A stretch of 64,000 bases of DNA from Pleurotus ostreatus/Saccharomyces cerevisiae fusant (Eukaryota > Opisthokonta). The notes under the pieces were generated by a model. The model saw only the letters and a program-made list of their open reading frames with translations. It had not been told where the DNA came from and searched no databases. The stretch's first letter is position 1; every line of letters starts with the position of its first letter. Position numbers and translations under genes: made by a program. The stretch spans positions 62,001-126,000 of the forward strand of contig JAMQCK010000007.1 in NCBI GenBank assembly GCA_024196135.1. Reading direction: 5' to 3'. Positions 34,851 through 44,605 of this stretch are shown piece after piece.

Positions 34851-35663
34851 TCACTTCGTGTACTTCGCGGCGGCCTTGGCGAACGCGTCGTTGACCTGCT
34901 TCTACAGATCGTGTTATCTTTTTCGCCCTCGATAAGCGCCCGCCGGCCTTTCAACTTACCATCAAATTGGCCAGCTCGGTGGTGTGCGCCGGGAGGAGGA
35001 CGTTGAGCCAGCCTTGGTAGTTCTGTAAAGAATACTGTCAGGATTCCTTTTGGGGTCAGGGAAAGAATACGATAAGTACCGTGAGCTCGTACTGCAGGTC
35101 GGCGATCTCCTTGGCGATGATGGCGCCGTCCGGGGCGAGGGGGCTGCCCGAGGAGACGAGCACGTCCTACGAGAGATTGTGAGCACAACCGAGACGTGCT
35201 AGAGGGAGACGACTACTGACATGCTTATCGACAAGAGCGATCATCAGGCCGCTGCGGGCGTGTGAGAGGTACTGCCTGAATGGTGCACGTCGTAGAGAAC
35301 ATACACGTAGACCTGAACGTAGTCGCCGAACGCGAACAGCACGCGCGTCGCAACGGTCTCGTCGAGGGGCGACTTGTTCTGTAGATAGTTGAGTAAGTAT
35401 CCAAGAGTTGGACGACCAGCTTACCTGCGCGACCGCGTAGTTCCAGCCCTGTAGGCCGAAGTAGGCGCCGTTGATGCTGTACTCGATGGCCTGTACGTGG
35501 AAGGAGACATCGGTCAGACTACGCGTGATCGTCGTGTAGTGCTACTCACAGCACCCTGGTCCTTGATGTTGGTAATGGCGGCGTCGTTGACGAGGTCGCG
35601 GGCACTAGACGCGTTCACGACGAACTGGTTGAGAGACTCGAGGACGACAACGGCAGCGCTCAT
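34851..35663 (-). CDS. Family A copy 1: small soluble protein of unknown function
   Basis: Predicted 169 residues from seven small exons. Exon 1 (35550-35663, exactly 38 codons) is MSAAVVVLESLNQFVVNASS then ARDLVNDAAITN. Further exons give IEYSINGAYFGLQGWNYAVA, KSPLDETVATRVLFAFGDYV, SGLMIALVDKH, DVLVSSGSPLAPDGAIIAKE, NYQGWLNVLLPAHTTELANL and QVNDAFAKAAAKYTK. There is no signal peptide, transmembrane helix or motif I recognise; most of it looks helical. Copies 2 and 3 share each exon boundary. The TATA box TATATAAG is 67-74 nt upstream of the ATG. It sits among family B membrane proteins, which is the only clue to its context. Confidence 0.75.
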
Positions 35664-35729
35664 GATGCTACTGAAGATGCTGGCGAGTGGTTGTTGAAGG
35701 GATGCGCTACCATGCTGAGGGTGGTAGGC

Positions 35730-35737
35730 TTATATAG
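35730..35737 (-). promoter_or_regulatory. TATA box of family A copy 1
   Basis: TATATAAG on the minus strand, about 70 nt upstream of ATG 35663. The identical octamer lies at the same distance above the other two family A genes. Confidence 0.6.
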
Positions 35738-37146
35738 CTACGAGAAGACACCACGCAGACCCATAAGATATGCGACGGCATGGCGATTGTGTCTGCGCGC
35801 GGTCACTCCAGTACGCTCAGCGGTCAGAAAAAGGGCACACACATCGACATGTCCTCCATTGCGCGAGAGCAGCTGACGAACCGGAAGACTTGAACGCCGT
35901 AGAGGGTTTGACAGATGGTGGCGAACCAGAGTCTCTTCTTCGTATATACAGAGCTGCGCAGGTCAGACAGGCAGTGAAATATTGAAGCTCGACCTCGAAG
36001 ACCTGTCAGAGGCCCAGGCGTCTGCCGGGAACTGCCTTGCTATGTGGATGGCCCGATGTGTACAATGGTGTTTATTGTCCTGATTGCTCGGAAGCCACAT
36101 GAGGACGGAGGATTTATCGTGCCGTGATGCTAGATGCATAACGCGTCGACCAGGAGGCCTCCCATATAGGCACGCAATCCGGTGAACAGTCCTGCCGATG
36201 GGAAGCAGAGTCGCGTCCTATAAACCTTGATAGTCAGCGAATATACTGACTGGCATCCGTCATGCACAGACATATGGCGCTCCGGAGCAAAGAGTAGAGT
36301 TTAGACTTGAAGTTGTCATGGTGCGGGTTCGCATTGCGGTGAGAGAGCAGAGCGCTTGAAGCTAGACGTGATGCACATGAGCGTTCTGAAGAGGAAGCAG
36401 TCCGGGTAATTCCGAGCCGTCACAATCATGTGCCTGCTCATCAAGTCACGTTTCATTGCCATGCACGAGTTCAACTTGTGCATGCCCGTCATATTCGCCC
36501 CGAACCTCGCACGGGTGGCGTCTGCGCTAGCCGCCACTCATGGGGAAGGATGGGGACGCGTCGACCATGTCTGGTCAATAATCGTTACGTGCCACCCGAT
36601 TGAGCTCGTAGTGTGACATCCTGAGGCAATCAGTCGACGACTGAGAGCCGCGTCCCTCAAATCCCCTCACAGATTATGTACCTCTATCCCGCGGTAAGAA
36701 CCTTTTTCTCTGCATGTCTGCCGTTAATCTGCCTCTTGACTGAACTTACGCCCCTTCTCAGCCGCTTCACATCGGAGGGACTGTTCACCAAATAATACGT
36801 GCCTGTGGGGCTTACTGTACTGGTCCTCTCGTATGCATTTCTCATCACGGAAAGGTACCTTCTCCGAGCCTGTCTGTTGACCGAGAAAGCTAAGACAATA
36901 AGCTGACCGTATGCACTGTCTTCGAGGTATGTAGCTGTTGACGGGGGTTATGTGACCATTTGGCAGATCTACGAGGGATACGTCTACTTTGGCACTGCTT
37001 GCCGCAACTTTTGCCTCTCCTCGTATACGGGGAAGATGAGCAGCGCTCCCACTGACTGTCAAGCGACTACGGCGAACAGAAACTCCGGCTTACCAGCTGG
37101 TCGCGCAATAGCGTGCACTTTTCCTCTCCATTTGGACTGACAAAGG
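35738..37146. other. 1.4 kb between divergent family A copies 1 and 2
   Basis: Shared upstream region of two head-to-head paralogues. No gene recognised. Contains an imperfect 23-bp palindrome at 36461-36483. Confidence 0.45.
36461..36483. repeat. 23-bp near-perfect palindrome
   Basis: Two 11-nt arms (ATGCACGAGTT and AACTTGTGCAT) around a single C, with one mismatch. It lies between the divergent family A copies and could bind a dimeric regulator. Confidence 0.4.
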
Positions 37147-37154
37147 TATATAAG
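37147..37154 (+). promoter_or_regulatory. TATA box of family A copy 2
   Basis: TATATAAG, 76 nt upstream of the last base before ATG 37230. Confidence 0.6.
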
Positions 37155-37229
37155 CTAGACAATCTCTCGGAGTGTTCAGCAGCCATCTCAGCAGCATCCA
37201 ACTCCAGCTACACCCTCAGCATCATCATC

Positions 37230-38123
37230 ATGAGCGCCCAAGCCGCCGTCGTCATTCTCCAGTCCATCAACGAGTTCACTGTGAACTCGACCAGCGCCCG
37301 CGACCTAATCAACGACGCCACCCTTACCAACGTCGCTCAGCAGGGCTACGTCAGTGTCCATTGATTTCTGGCTTGCACATATGCTGACGCCTTTTCCAGG
37401 CCGTTCTGTACAGCATCACCGGCGCGTACTACTCTATCAGGGGCTGGAACAACGCTGTCACGCAGGTCTGTCGGCAGCCTTACCTTTCGCCCAGCGCAGC
37501 TCACTGATATTCGACGCTGTGCAGCTCAACAAATCGGCCTTCGATGAGACTGTTGCAATTCGCGTGATTAACGCGTTCGGCATCTTCGCCCAGGACTACA
37601 TGTATGTCCTCTTCCTCAACGTGAGATCCAGGCAGTACTTCTTACAAGCTCGCAGTGGGCTGCTTATTGCCCTCATTAACAAGCATGTCAGCGCTCGCAT
37701 TGCTGTCGCGCATGAAAATCGTACTAATACCTCACAGGACGTACTTGTGTCGACGACCAGCCCCCTCGGCCCCAAGGGCGCTCAAATTGCCGAGCAGATC
37801 GCCAATCTGCAGTACGAGCTCACGGTATGTTTTTGCCCCTGTCATCTCGTATAGCGCAGCTCTCATGACGTCTCCATCGGCAGAACTACCAGGGGTGGCT
37901 CGCGGTTCTCATTCCCGCGCATCTCGTCGAGCTCACCAAGCTCATGGTGCGTGACTTCGCGCATTTTCCAGGTCGAGTCTTGATCTGACCCTCCCTCTCA
38001 TACCTTCAGAGCCAAGTCAACGACGCGTTCGCCAAGGCCGCTGCGAAGTACCCGAAGTCGAGTGCGCACGCCTCCGAGGCCGTCAACGAGGTCAACAAGA
38101 ACGTCTCTGAGGTGTCCAAGTGA
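37230..38123 (+). CDS. Family A copy 2: small soluble protein of unknown function
   Basis: Predicted 193 residues in seven exons. Exon 1 (37230-37349) is MSAQAAVVILQSINEFTVNS, TSARDLINDATLTNVAQQGY. Exon 2 (37400-37465) is AVLYSITGAYYSIRGWNNAV-TQ. Then KSAFDETVAIRVINAFGIFA, QYFLQARSGLLIALINKH, DVLVSTTSPLGPKGAQIAEQ, NYQGWLAVLIPAHLVELTKL and a last exon SQVNDAFAKAAAKYPK that runs on for about 20 polar residues (NEVNKNVSEVSK). All introns have GT..AG ends and are about 50 nt. It is closest to copy 1 in sequence, and differs mainly by the longer polar C-terminus. No secretion signal, membrane helix or known domain. Opposite strand to copies 1 and 3. Confidence 0.78.
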
Positions 38124-38598
38124 GTGATGCAGGGACCAACGCTGCACCGCCTATAGTCTCCAAGCGGCCAAAGGTTACGAGCCGAATATGTTCTAGTGCG
38201 CTTATGAATGTGATCGTGTTTACCCGCTGTAAATTGTGATTCGTAGTTGAATAAAGCTCGTTTGTGAGCACTCAAAATCGCCCTAGCCCCTCGCACCGAG
38301 TTGTCTGTGATAGGTATTTGAGCTCTGCTATTTGGCGGATTTTTGTGACCTCGGCCGCCTCTCATAATCTCGATCTTGGTAGGTGTTTATAAGGGCGCGA
38401 GGTCCTTGACGGTCGGTACAGCTCGTTGGGGGTGGGAACGCAAATTCAGTCTTTATAAGGTCGACATAGGCAAGCCGCCCTCAGACAGGCATACATGGTA
38501 CAGATCTGAGCACTGAGACGACTGATGAAAATTCCTATATGTTCTTCGAAGGAGTTAGCGCTGGGCGAGGGGACGCAACGTTTGGCCCTCCTTCGCGC
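38124..38598. other. Spacer between convergent family A copies 2 and 3
   Basis: Tail-to-tail 3' flanks. No gene or repeat seen. Confidence 0.4.
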
Positions 38599-39517
38599 TC
38601 ACTTCGCCGGCTCGGGGATGTTCAGGTCGAAGCCACTGGCGGCCTTGAGGGAGCGTCCGCCTTTGCCTTCCGGCTTGGGGTACTTCGCCGCAGCCTGCTC
38701 GTACGCGTCGTAGGCCTTTTTCTGCGAACGTATAGGATATGAGCACACAAGTCGATGGCGATTGTCTCAAGACAGAAAACGTACCCCCAGCTCGTTGAGC
38801 TCGGCCAGGCGAGTGGGGACGAAGATCGCCAGCCAGTTGAAGTAAAGCTGCCGAGAGTCAAAAGAAGGGGTAGACGGAACGGCGCGTACTCACAGCAACG
38901 GCGAATTGGAGTGCAGCAATATTCTTTCCGATGATCGCGCCGTCTGGGGCGAGAGGACTGCCCTTGGAAACAAGCACGCTCTGCAAAGTCGCATTAGAAC
39001 GAGGAAATGTACTGTAATCCTGCCTACACTCACATACTTGTCGACGAGGGCAGACATTAGGCCGCTAGGTGCGTCCATATGAGCGATTGATTGTTCAGGC
39101 GAAGAGGCTGCTTACGAGTACGCGTGAACGAAGGGGCTGAGCGCCGAGATGACCTTGGCTGCAACCTTGTCATCGAACGGAGCTTGGTGGAGCTAGAAAG
39201 AAAATGAGCCACAGGTCGAGCATCGAATACTGAATGCCAATCGCAATGGCCTCAGTAGGCGAACGCCATACCTGGCTGATGGCATTGATCCAAGCAGCGA
39301 GAGATGTGAATGTGCCATTGATGCTATACTGGACAGCCTGAGAGTATGCGTCAGCATCCGAGAGCCTCGCGTCGCGAGAACTCACATAGCCCTGGCCAGC
39401 GACGTTGGCGAGGGTAGCGTCGTTGGTGAGGTCGCGCGCGCCAGCGGTATTCACAGTGAGAACCTGGATGGAGTCGAGAACGACGACAGCGGCGTGCTGA
39501 TCCTGAGCGGCGCTCAT
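38599..39517 (-). CDS. Family A copy 3: small soluble protein of unknown function
   Basis: About 193 residues, the most divergent copy. Exon 1 is MSAAQDQHAAVVVLDSIQVL, TVNTAGARDLTNDATLANVA, six residues longer at the N-terminus than copy 1. Then AVQYSINGTFTSLAAWINAI, APFDDKVAAKVISALSPFVH, GLMSALVDKY, SVLVSKGSPLAPDGAIIGKN, LYFNWLAIFVPTRLAELNEL and a last exon KKAYDAYEQAAAKYPKPEGK ending LNIPEPAK. Exon 4 is short: the segment QYLSHARS or QYFLQARS of the other copies is missing where the acceptor at about 39068 is used. Intron positions otherwise match. The TATA box TATATAAG is 80 nt upstream. Confidence 0.75.
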
Positions 39518-39596
39518 AATTGCAGAGGAAGTGGTGAGTGTCAGCGGTTGTCGAGTATTGGATGGGATGACTGCAGCAAAGGGACGCTTCCCCTGC

Positions 39597-39604
39597 CTTA
39601 TATA
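39597..39604 (-). promoter_or_regulatory. TATA box of family A copy 3
   Basis: TATATAAG on the minus strand, about 80 nt upstream of ATG 39517, preceded by GGAGAGG, a context also seen above family B copy 3. Confidence 0.6.
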
Positions 39605-40087
39605 CCTCTCCTCCGCCGACCCCAAAGGACTGGCTAGATAATGAAGACGTACGCACCCTGCATCGTCCATCCAGCTGACGGGCCCCAGTCTGTCTGGTCG
39701 CAGCCAAAATGACACTGGCTGGCAGGACACCTGCGCCGCATTTGAGCAGCAGCCTGATCATATGGACACGCCGCCTATGCAAAGTGGCGCGCAGAACTCG
39801 GCGAGAACCGACAGCCGACGTATGCAGAGAGCCTGGTTGAAAGCTCGCCTTGGAGACCTGCCAAGTTGTGACGATACGGCCGTCAATGCGTGCAGCGAGT
39901 TGTCAGTGAGAACACCACCCCAACGTTATCCTCGTCGCACATCCCGAGCTCAGAAGAATTCGGTCGTCGGAGAACCTCTCTTACCGTGATGCGAGCTCCG
40001 CGCACAATGGCCAGCTGAACGCGCGAGAAAAGGGGGACCGAGGAAGTCCAACAAGTACATACATTACACGTATACTTCTTCCCGACT
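39605..40087. other. Intergenic between family A copy 3 and family B copy 2
   Basis: No gene or repeat recognised. Confidence 0.4.
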
Positions 40088-40927
40088 TCACAGGTTCGTG
40101 AAGAAGTTGACTGCCGCCTCTGCCGCATTTTCCTGCGCTAGCCTTCTCTGCGCAGACTTTCCTTCGAACGAGAGATTTCCGTTGACTCGGAAATGTCAGA
40201 CGAAGAACAGATGCATGAACGATAGGACGCACCTTGTAGTCGACAAACCCACGTAGGCATATGCTTCGGTCCGTCCAGACCGCATTCTTCGTTCATCGCC
40301 CAGCCATTCTGCTTCGTCAGGAAGCTTAGCCGCGCGCGCCACCGGGTGTAGCCTGACAATTTGTCGATGCCTCGAATGGGTAGAACTAGAGGCGTGGTCT
40401 CCTTCGTAGCGATAGCCTCGTCAGACGGCGATGGCAATGACGGAGGTGGCAACGATGACCGTATAAGGATTTCCCTTTCGGCCCATGGATTTATAAACGC
40501 AGAAGTAGCATCCGGACTCCGTGGCGGTGATGAGGAGCAGAGGGAAGTCGACGAGGTTGCCGGGCTGACGGCCTCCGAGCAGGTCAGTTGGTCCCATGGG
40601 TCATCTGCGACCACAGCGTCGAAACCGGCTTCGGGGTCCTCGCGCTGACGAGTAGAGCGCCACAGGATAAGCCGCTTCGCGAATAACCCGAGGCTGATGT
40701 TCGGTGAGCGTCAATCGAGAGGAAAGAGGACGAGGAAGTTGTACTGACATGGCTACAACCGGGGCTAGAGATCCGCAGATGGTCACGAAGATGGGATTGC
40801 TATCGAACGCGCCGATGACTGCCGCCACGCTGAGCGCAAAGGCCAGAAAATGGAACATTAGTCCCGTGTTACTGAGCACGCGAAGGAAGACGCGCGACGC
40901 GGGTCTGATCACGGGTACGCTAAGCAT
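40088..40927 (-). CDS. Family B copy 2: membrane hairpin plus double-stranded RNA-binding domain
   Basis: Predicted 230 residues in three exons (40745-40927, 40233-40644, 40088-40185; lengths sum to a whole number of codons). Exon 1 encodes two membrane helices, FHFLAFALSVAAVIGAF and FVTICGSLAPVVAM, joined by DSNPI. A disordered linker rich in Ser, Pro and Glu follows. The C-terminus is a dsRNA-binding domain: helix 1 RARLSFLTKQNGWAM, the loop GPKHMPTWVCRLQ, beta strand VNGNLSFEGKS and helix 2 AQRRLAQENAAEAAVNFF, with basic Arg-Arg where dsRBDs contact the RNA backbone. The domain is cut by an intron after CRLQ. With short loops on each side of the hairpin, the dsRBD would face the cytosol if both ends do; that topology is inferred. 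A TATA-like box lies 97 nt upstream. Confidence 0.75.
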
Positions 40928-41023
40928 AGTCCGGAAGAATTGAGGGCTTGAGCGGTGTCCGGACATTCACTGACTGCGAGGACGAGAGACCGGTGTACGG
41001 AGCGTGCCCTGCATTTCTTTCCC

Positions 41024-41031
41024 CTTATATC
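41024..41031 (-). promoter_or_regulatory. TATA-like box of family B copy 2
   Basis: GATATAAG on the minus strand, about 97 nt upstream of ATG 40927. Confidence 0.5.
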
Positions 41032-41489
41032 GCTCAAATCGCAGCATCGCATCCCACCGGGGCCGATTAGGAGTGTGGGGTGATAACAAAGAAGACGAAG
41101 AAATCCCCTAAAGAAGTATCAGATTAGGTAGAGCGATTGCGAATCTAGGCGACAAGGCGTACCTTGTTCCAATCGAAGGTCTTCGCGATGTTCAATGAGC
41201 TGTGCACGAGTCACCGCAGCATCGCCGGCTAGAGCCGCAGAACCCCCAGAAGCTTGCTCTGCCGGAACGCAACAAACGTTGGAATCTGGTGGCAGGTACG
41301 CGTAGAAGAAAATATCATGATTCGAGCAAACAAAGGGAGCTTGGACGGAAATCACGTTCGAGTCATTTTCAAAGATGGCATCTGAGATGACATCTCTCAT
41401 GGCTGGCATCGAATAAGCCCAAGCAGATACGCAAAGACGATGAAGGACATACCATTCAGGATCCACAGGAACAAAAGCTAAGCACTCGC
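41032..41489. other. Spacer between family B copies 2 and 3, with an unexplained open frame
   Basis: A minus-strand frame from ATG 41409 to 41119 is open for about 95 codons (MPAMRDVISDAIFENDSNVI ... VTRAQLIEHREDLRLEQG). It has no recognised domain and does not join to either family B gene. It may be chance or a small gene. Confidence 0.3.
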
Positions 41490-42431
41490 CTACTCTAAGC
41501 CAAAGCGTCGAAGCGCTTCCCGAGCCGCCCCATCCTCGGCATGCTTCTTCGTATGCGCCCGACCCCTACCCATCTCTTGTCCGTTCACTGAAAACGTCGG
41601 ATGAGCTACGGTCATCCTTGCCTTTCATCGTTCGAGAGAGCAGACTTACAATGCACCCTGCAAACATGCGTCCTCGCGTGGTCGGCCCCAGACGACGTGA
41701 AGACGTTATTGACCGACCATCCAGTTTCCTTGGCGAGGTGGTTTAAGCGACTGCTCGATCGGCCGAAGGACGAGAACTTGTCGAGACCCTTCAGTCCACG
41801 CGATGAACTGGGCAAGGACGGTGCTTGCAGCGGAGGCGGACCCGCGTACGTATCCTGATGAGGTGCCATGATAGGTTGTGGGTTGAGACGTGGCTGCACA
41901 GAAGCGTAGTACGGGAAGCTGGGCTCGGACGCGTTGTCGGTCACCCAGGCTCCCGTCGATCCCCAACCTCCGCCCGTATAGGTCGGTTCAGTCCGGACGC
42001 TCTGCGGAGGAGATCCGCGAGGCATATGGCGTACTGTCGCAGAATCCGGATGGCTCGTATGCTGGCTAGCAACAGAGGTCGAAGAGACGGAGGACGGCAA
42101 AGGACAATCCTCCGTCTCCTCTTCTGCATCGCTGACCGGCGGAGATTCAACGTCATATTTTGGATAGGGAACATGCCGTCTCGCCAGGTGTTTCGAGAAG
42201 ACACCGAGGCTGAAACAACGGCGTCAGAGGTTAGAGGAGAAGGGAATGAAAGCAGAGAACGCACAGAAAAGCGACGAGCGCAGATACCGAGCCGCACACT
42301 GTCACGAATATAGGGTTGCTGTCGTAGGCCCCGATGATAGATATGACATTGAGCCCAAACGCGATGAACTGAATGATCAAGGCAGGATTCTTGAGTGCGC
42401 CCAGAAGTCTACGCCGGATAAGAGGTAGCAT
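41490..42431 (-). CDS. Family B copy 3: membrane hairpin plus double-stranded RNA-binding domain
   Basis: Predicted 274 residues in three exons (42265-42431, 41650-42209, 41490-41587). The hairpin is IIQFIAFGLNVISIIGAY and IFVTVCGSVSALVAFLL around DSNP. The linker, about 150 residues, is Ser/Pro-rich with acidic DAEEETED and Gly-rich YTGGGWGSTGAW. The C-terminal dsRBD is textbook: SRLNHLAKETGWSVNNVF, SGADHARTHVCRVH, LNGQEMGRGRAHTKKHAED and GAAREALRRFGLE at the very end, including the Lys-Lys at the start of helix 2 that binds RNA. The final exon is 98 nt, the same as in copy 2, and the intron cuts the domain at the same place. TATATAT lies 85 nt upstream. Homology to copy 2 covers both ends; the linkers do not align. 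Confidence 0.82.
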
Positions 42432-42515
42432 TCTGCACTGGCGAGAGAAGTGGACGATTCTGTAGAATATGGGGCTGAGGGGGTAAGGGCGGTCGACGCA
42501 GGAGCAAAAGCTCGA

Positions 42516-42522
42516 ATATATA
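42516..42522 (-). promoter_or_regulatory. TATA box of family B copy 3
   Basis: TATATAT on the minus strand, about 85 nt upstream of ATG 42431, with GGAGAG just before it as in family A copy 3. Confidence 0.5.
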
Positions 42523-43403
42523 CCTCTCCACTGTGTATTCAATCCATATTGGGGAACCGAGCAAGTCACGTTAGAAGTTGGGGAGGTACCAGAAGCACCT
42601 TCGCGCTCTTCCTCCCCGTCGTCACGGTGCTGTAAAACGGTGACTTGCAGTGCAAGGCGTAGCATGCGTCAGATTGCGGTGAACTGATTGTTTTCGCCTC
42701 AAGCTGGGCGGTCAAAATCCAGAGAAGGGAACGAATTGAGCAAAGGTAAAACATTCATGATATGTTGTTGCACGACAGCGACTATTGGGCCTGGAGTTCG
42801 GAAACAGAGAGGTCGAAGATTGGCGCGGGTGGCGGTAATGAAGGAAGCATCAGCCGATCCTTTCATGCGATCTATCTGCACGTCAGTTCTTTGCAGAGAC
42901 GTGCCTGGAAAAATGGTGTAGCACCATCACACAGCTCCGTGAGAAATACTGGCTCTGCTTGACCTAGACGACGGAGAATCTAGCGACATGATGAGAGTCG
43001 GAGACAAGAGTTACAACGTGGGAATGCAGCGGCAAAGGCCGAGAATCAACAATCGCGTGGTCACGCGTGACGCGCGCCTCATGTTCGACGTTCAGATATG
43101 CGCGTTTCGTTTTCCTCCTCCATCTCTCATCCTCGACCTCCCCACCTCCGCTCACTACCACCTCCGGGAGACAGAGTCACACGGAAAACGAGCTGGTCTC
43201 AATCACGCTATCTGGCCCCGTGCCACGTTCTCCAGGCCTCCGCAAAGCGCACCACGTGCCCGGTGTTTGCAGTCCCTGGACCGCCGGTCATACACAAACA
43301 CAGACAGTGGTCCAAGCACCTTGCACCGCTCGTTCACAGATAGAGGGTGGCATTGATAGGCTTATCAGCTGCTTTCTACGAACAGCGCGTCCTACACGCA
43401 GAT
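42523..43403. other. Intergenic between divergent family B copy 3 and Ser-rich gene
   Basis: Holds both promoters. No gene recognised; short open frames only. Confidence 0.4.
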
Positions 43404-44605
43404 ATGCCAACCAGCACGTTCTCCAGCAGGCTTCGGTCGGATTCGACCTCGTCACGGTACTCGACCGTGTCGACGCCCACCAGTGCCACTCGTCCACGAC
43501 GCGTGTTCAGTCCATCAATACGCGGGCCAGATGGCTCACCCAGTCCTTCGAGCTCCAGTCGCTTCGCTTCTCCAGTGCCTCGGCCCAGCACGCGAAGCAC
43601 CTCCGGGGAATTCGTTCGTCCCAAGGCGCCATCTGACCGCTGGTCTGACCGTCTTCCTGCCTCTTCGTCTCCCTCGTTGCGCTTGCGTAGCCCAACGCCA
43701 CTAACCAGCAATGCTCCGAGGCTCGCACCGTCGCCGTCGCCCTCCGCGCGGTCTGCCACCCGAACCGCCACACCCAGTGGGCTCGGGAATGGCCTGCGTG
43801 TGCGGGTCGATAGGAATATCACTCCTCGAGGGCTATCATCGTCAGTCCCAGTGGACAAGCGCACTGTTCGCTTCGCAGACGAGCTCGACGACGAGGACGA
43901 CCATACGGACTTAGCAAGCCCGCCCATGACACCCGCGTCTGCCCCAGTCCGCGTCCCCAAGCTGACCGGTGGTCTGTTCTCCCGCAGCGAGCCACGCCCT
44001 GTGACACCGCTGCGCTCGCAAAGTGATGACTTCCGGCCCTCCAGTCGTAATGGGTCGCCCTTCCTGGAGAGCTGGCTAGAGGACGCATCCTACTCAGGCA
44101 CATCGCAGCGCAGCGCGTCCATATCGTCTATGTCCTCCTTGTCGCGCGTGTCCACCGCGCGCACGCGGGGCGACTATACGCCTCTGACCGTCGAGAACTT
44201 GTCCAGTTGCTCCCTTGACGCGGAGACGCGCCATGCCAGGCGCTTGTCAGCCGACTCGAGCGTGTCCATAACGTCTGATGAGTCTGACGGAAGCCTTGAA
44301 TCGGCAAGTCTGGCCTCGTTTTCTGCGCCCAAGCTGGCTTCACCTCCGAAGCTGGTGCAGTGTCAAGGTGAGCGGTTGAGCGCGCGTCACCATCACATAG
44401 TCTGATGAGATTATTTACAGAATGCCGCATTTCCCTCTTAGACGGAGAACATCACTTCATTGTAGAGGTCAACATCGCGGTCACTGTAAGCTCAAACCGC
44501 TCTTTTCGTCTTCTTGCCTCATCCTCGCTTCCAGCTCTGCAGCAACCCTCGTTGTCTCTCGCGCTGGTGCTGCAAACTGTGCGGCTACTCGAGATTTCCC
44601 TGTGA
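43404..44605 (+). CDS. Ser/Pro-rich disordered protein with RVxF-like motif
   Basis: About 350 residues, almost wholly Ser, Pro, Arg and Thr (MPTSTFSSRLRSDSTSSRYS onward), without a folded domain I recognise. Around residue 150 stands DKRTVRFADELDDEDD: basic residue, Val, x, Phe followed by acidic residues, the pattern of a protein phosphatase 1 docking site. Many SP and TP sites suggest regulation by proline-directed kinases. ATG 43404 is the first in the long frame. After PPKLVQC an intron (donor just after CQ, acceptor TTTACAG near 44420) leads into ECRISLLDGEHHFIVEVNIA, and a further intron probably precedes the end, so the 3' boundary is approximate. Confidence 0.6.
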
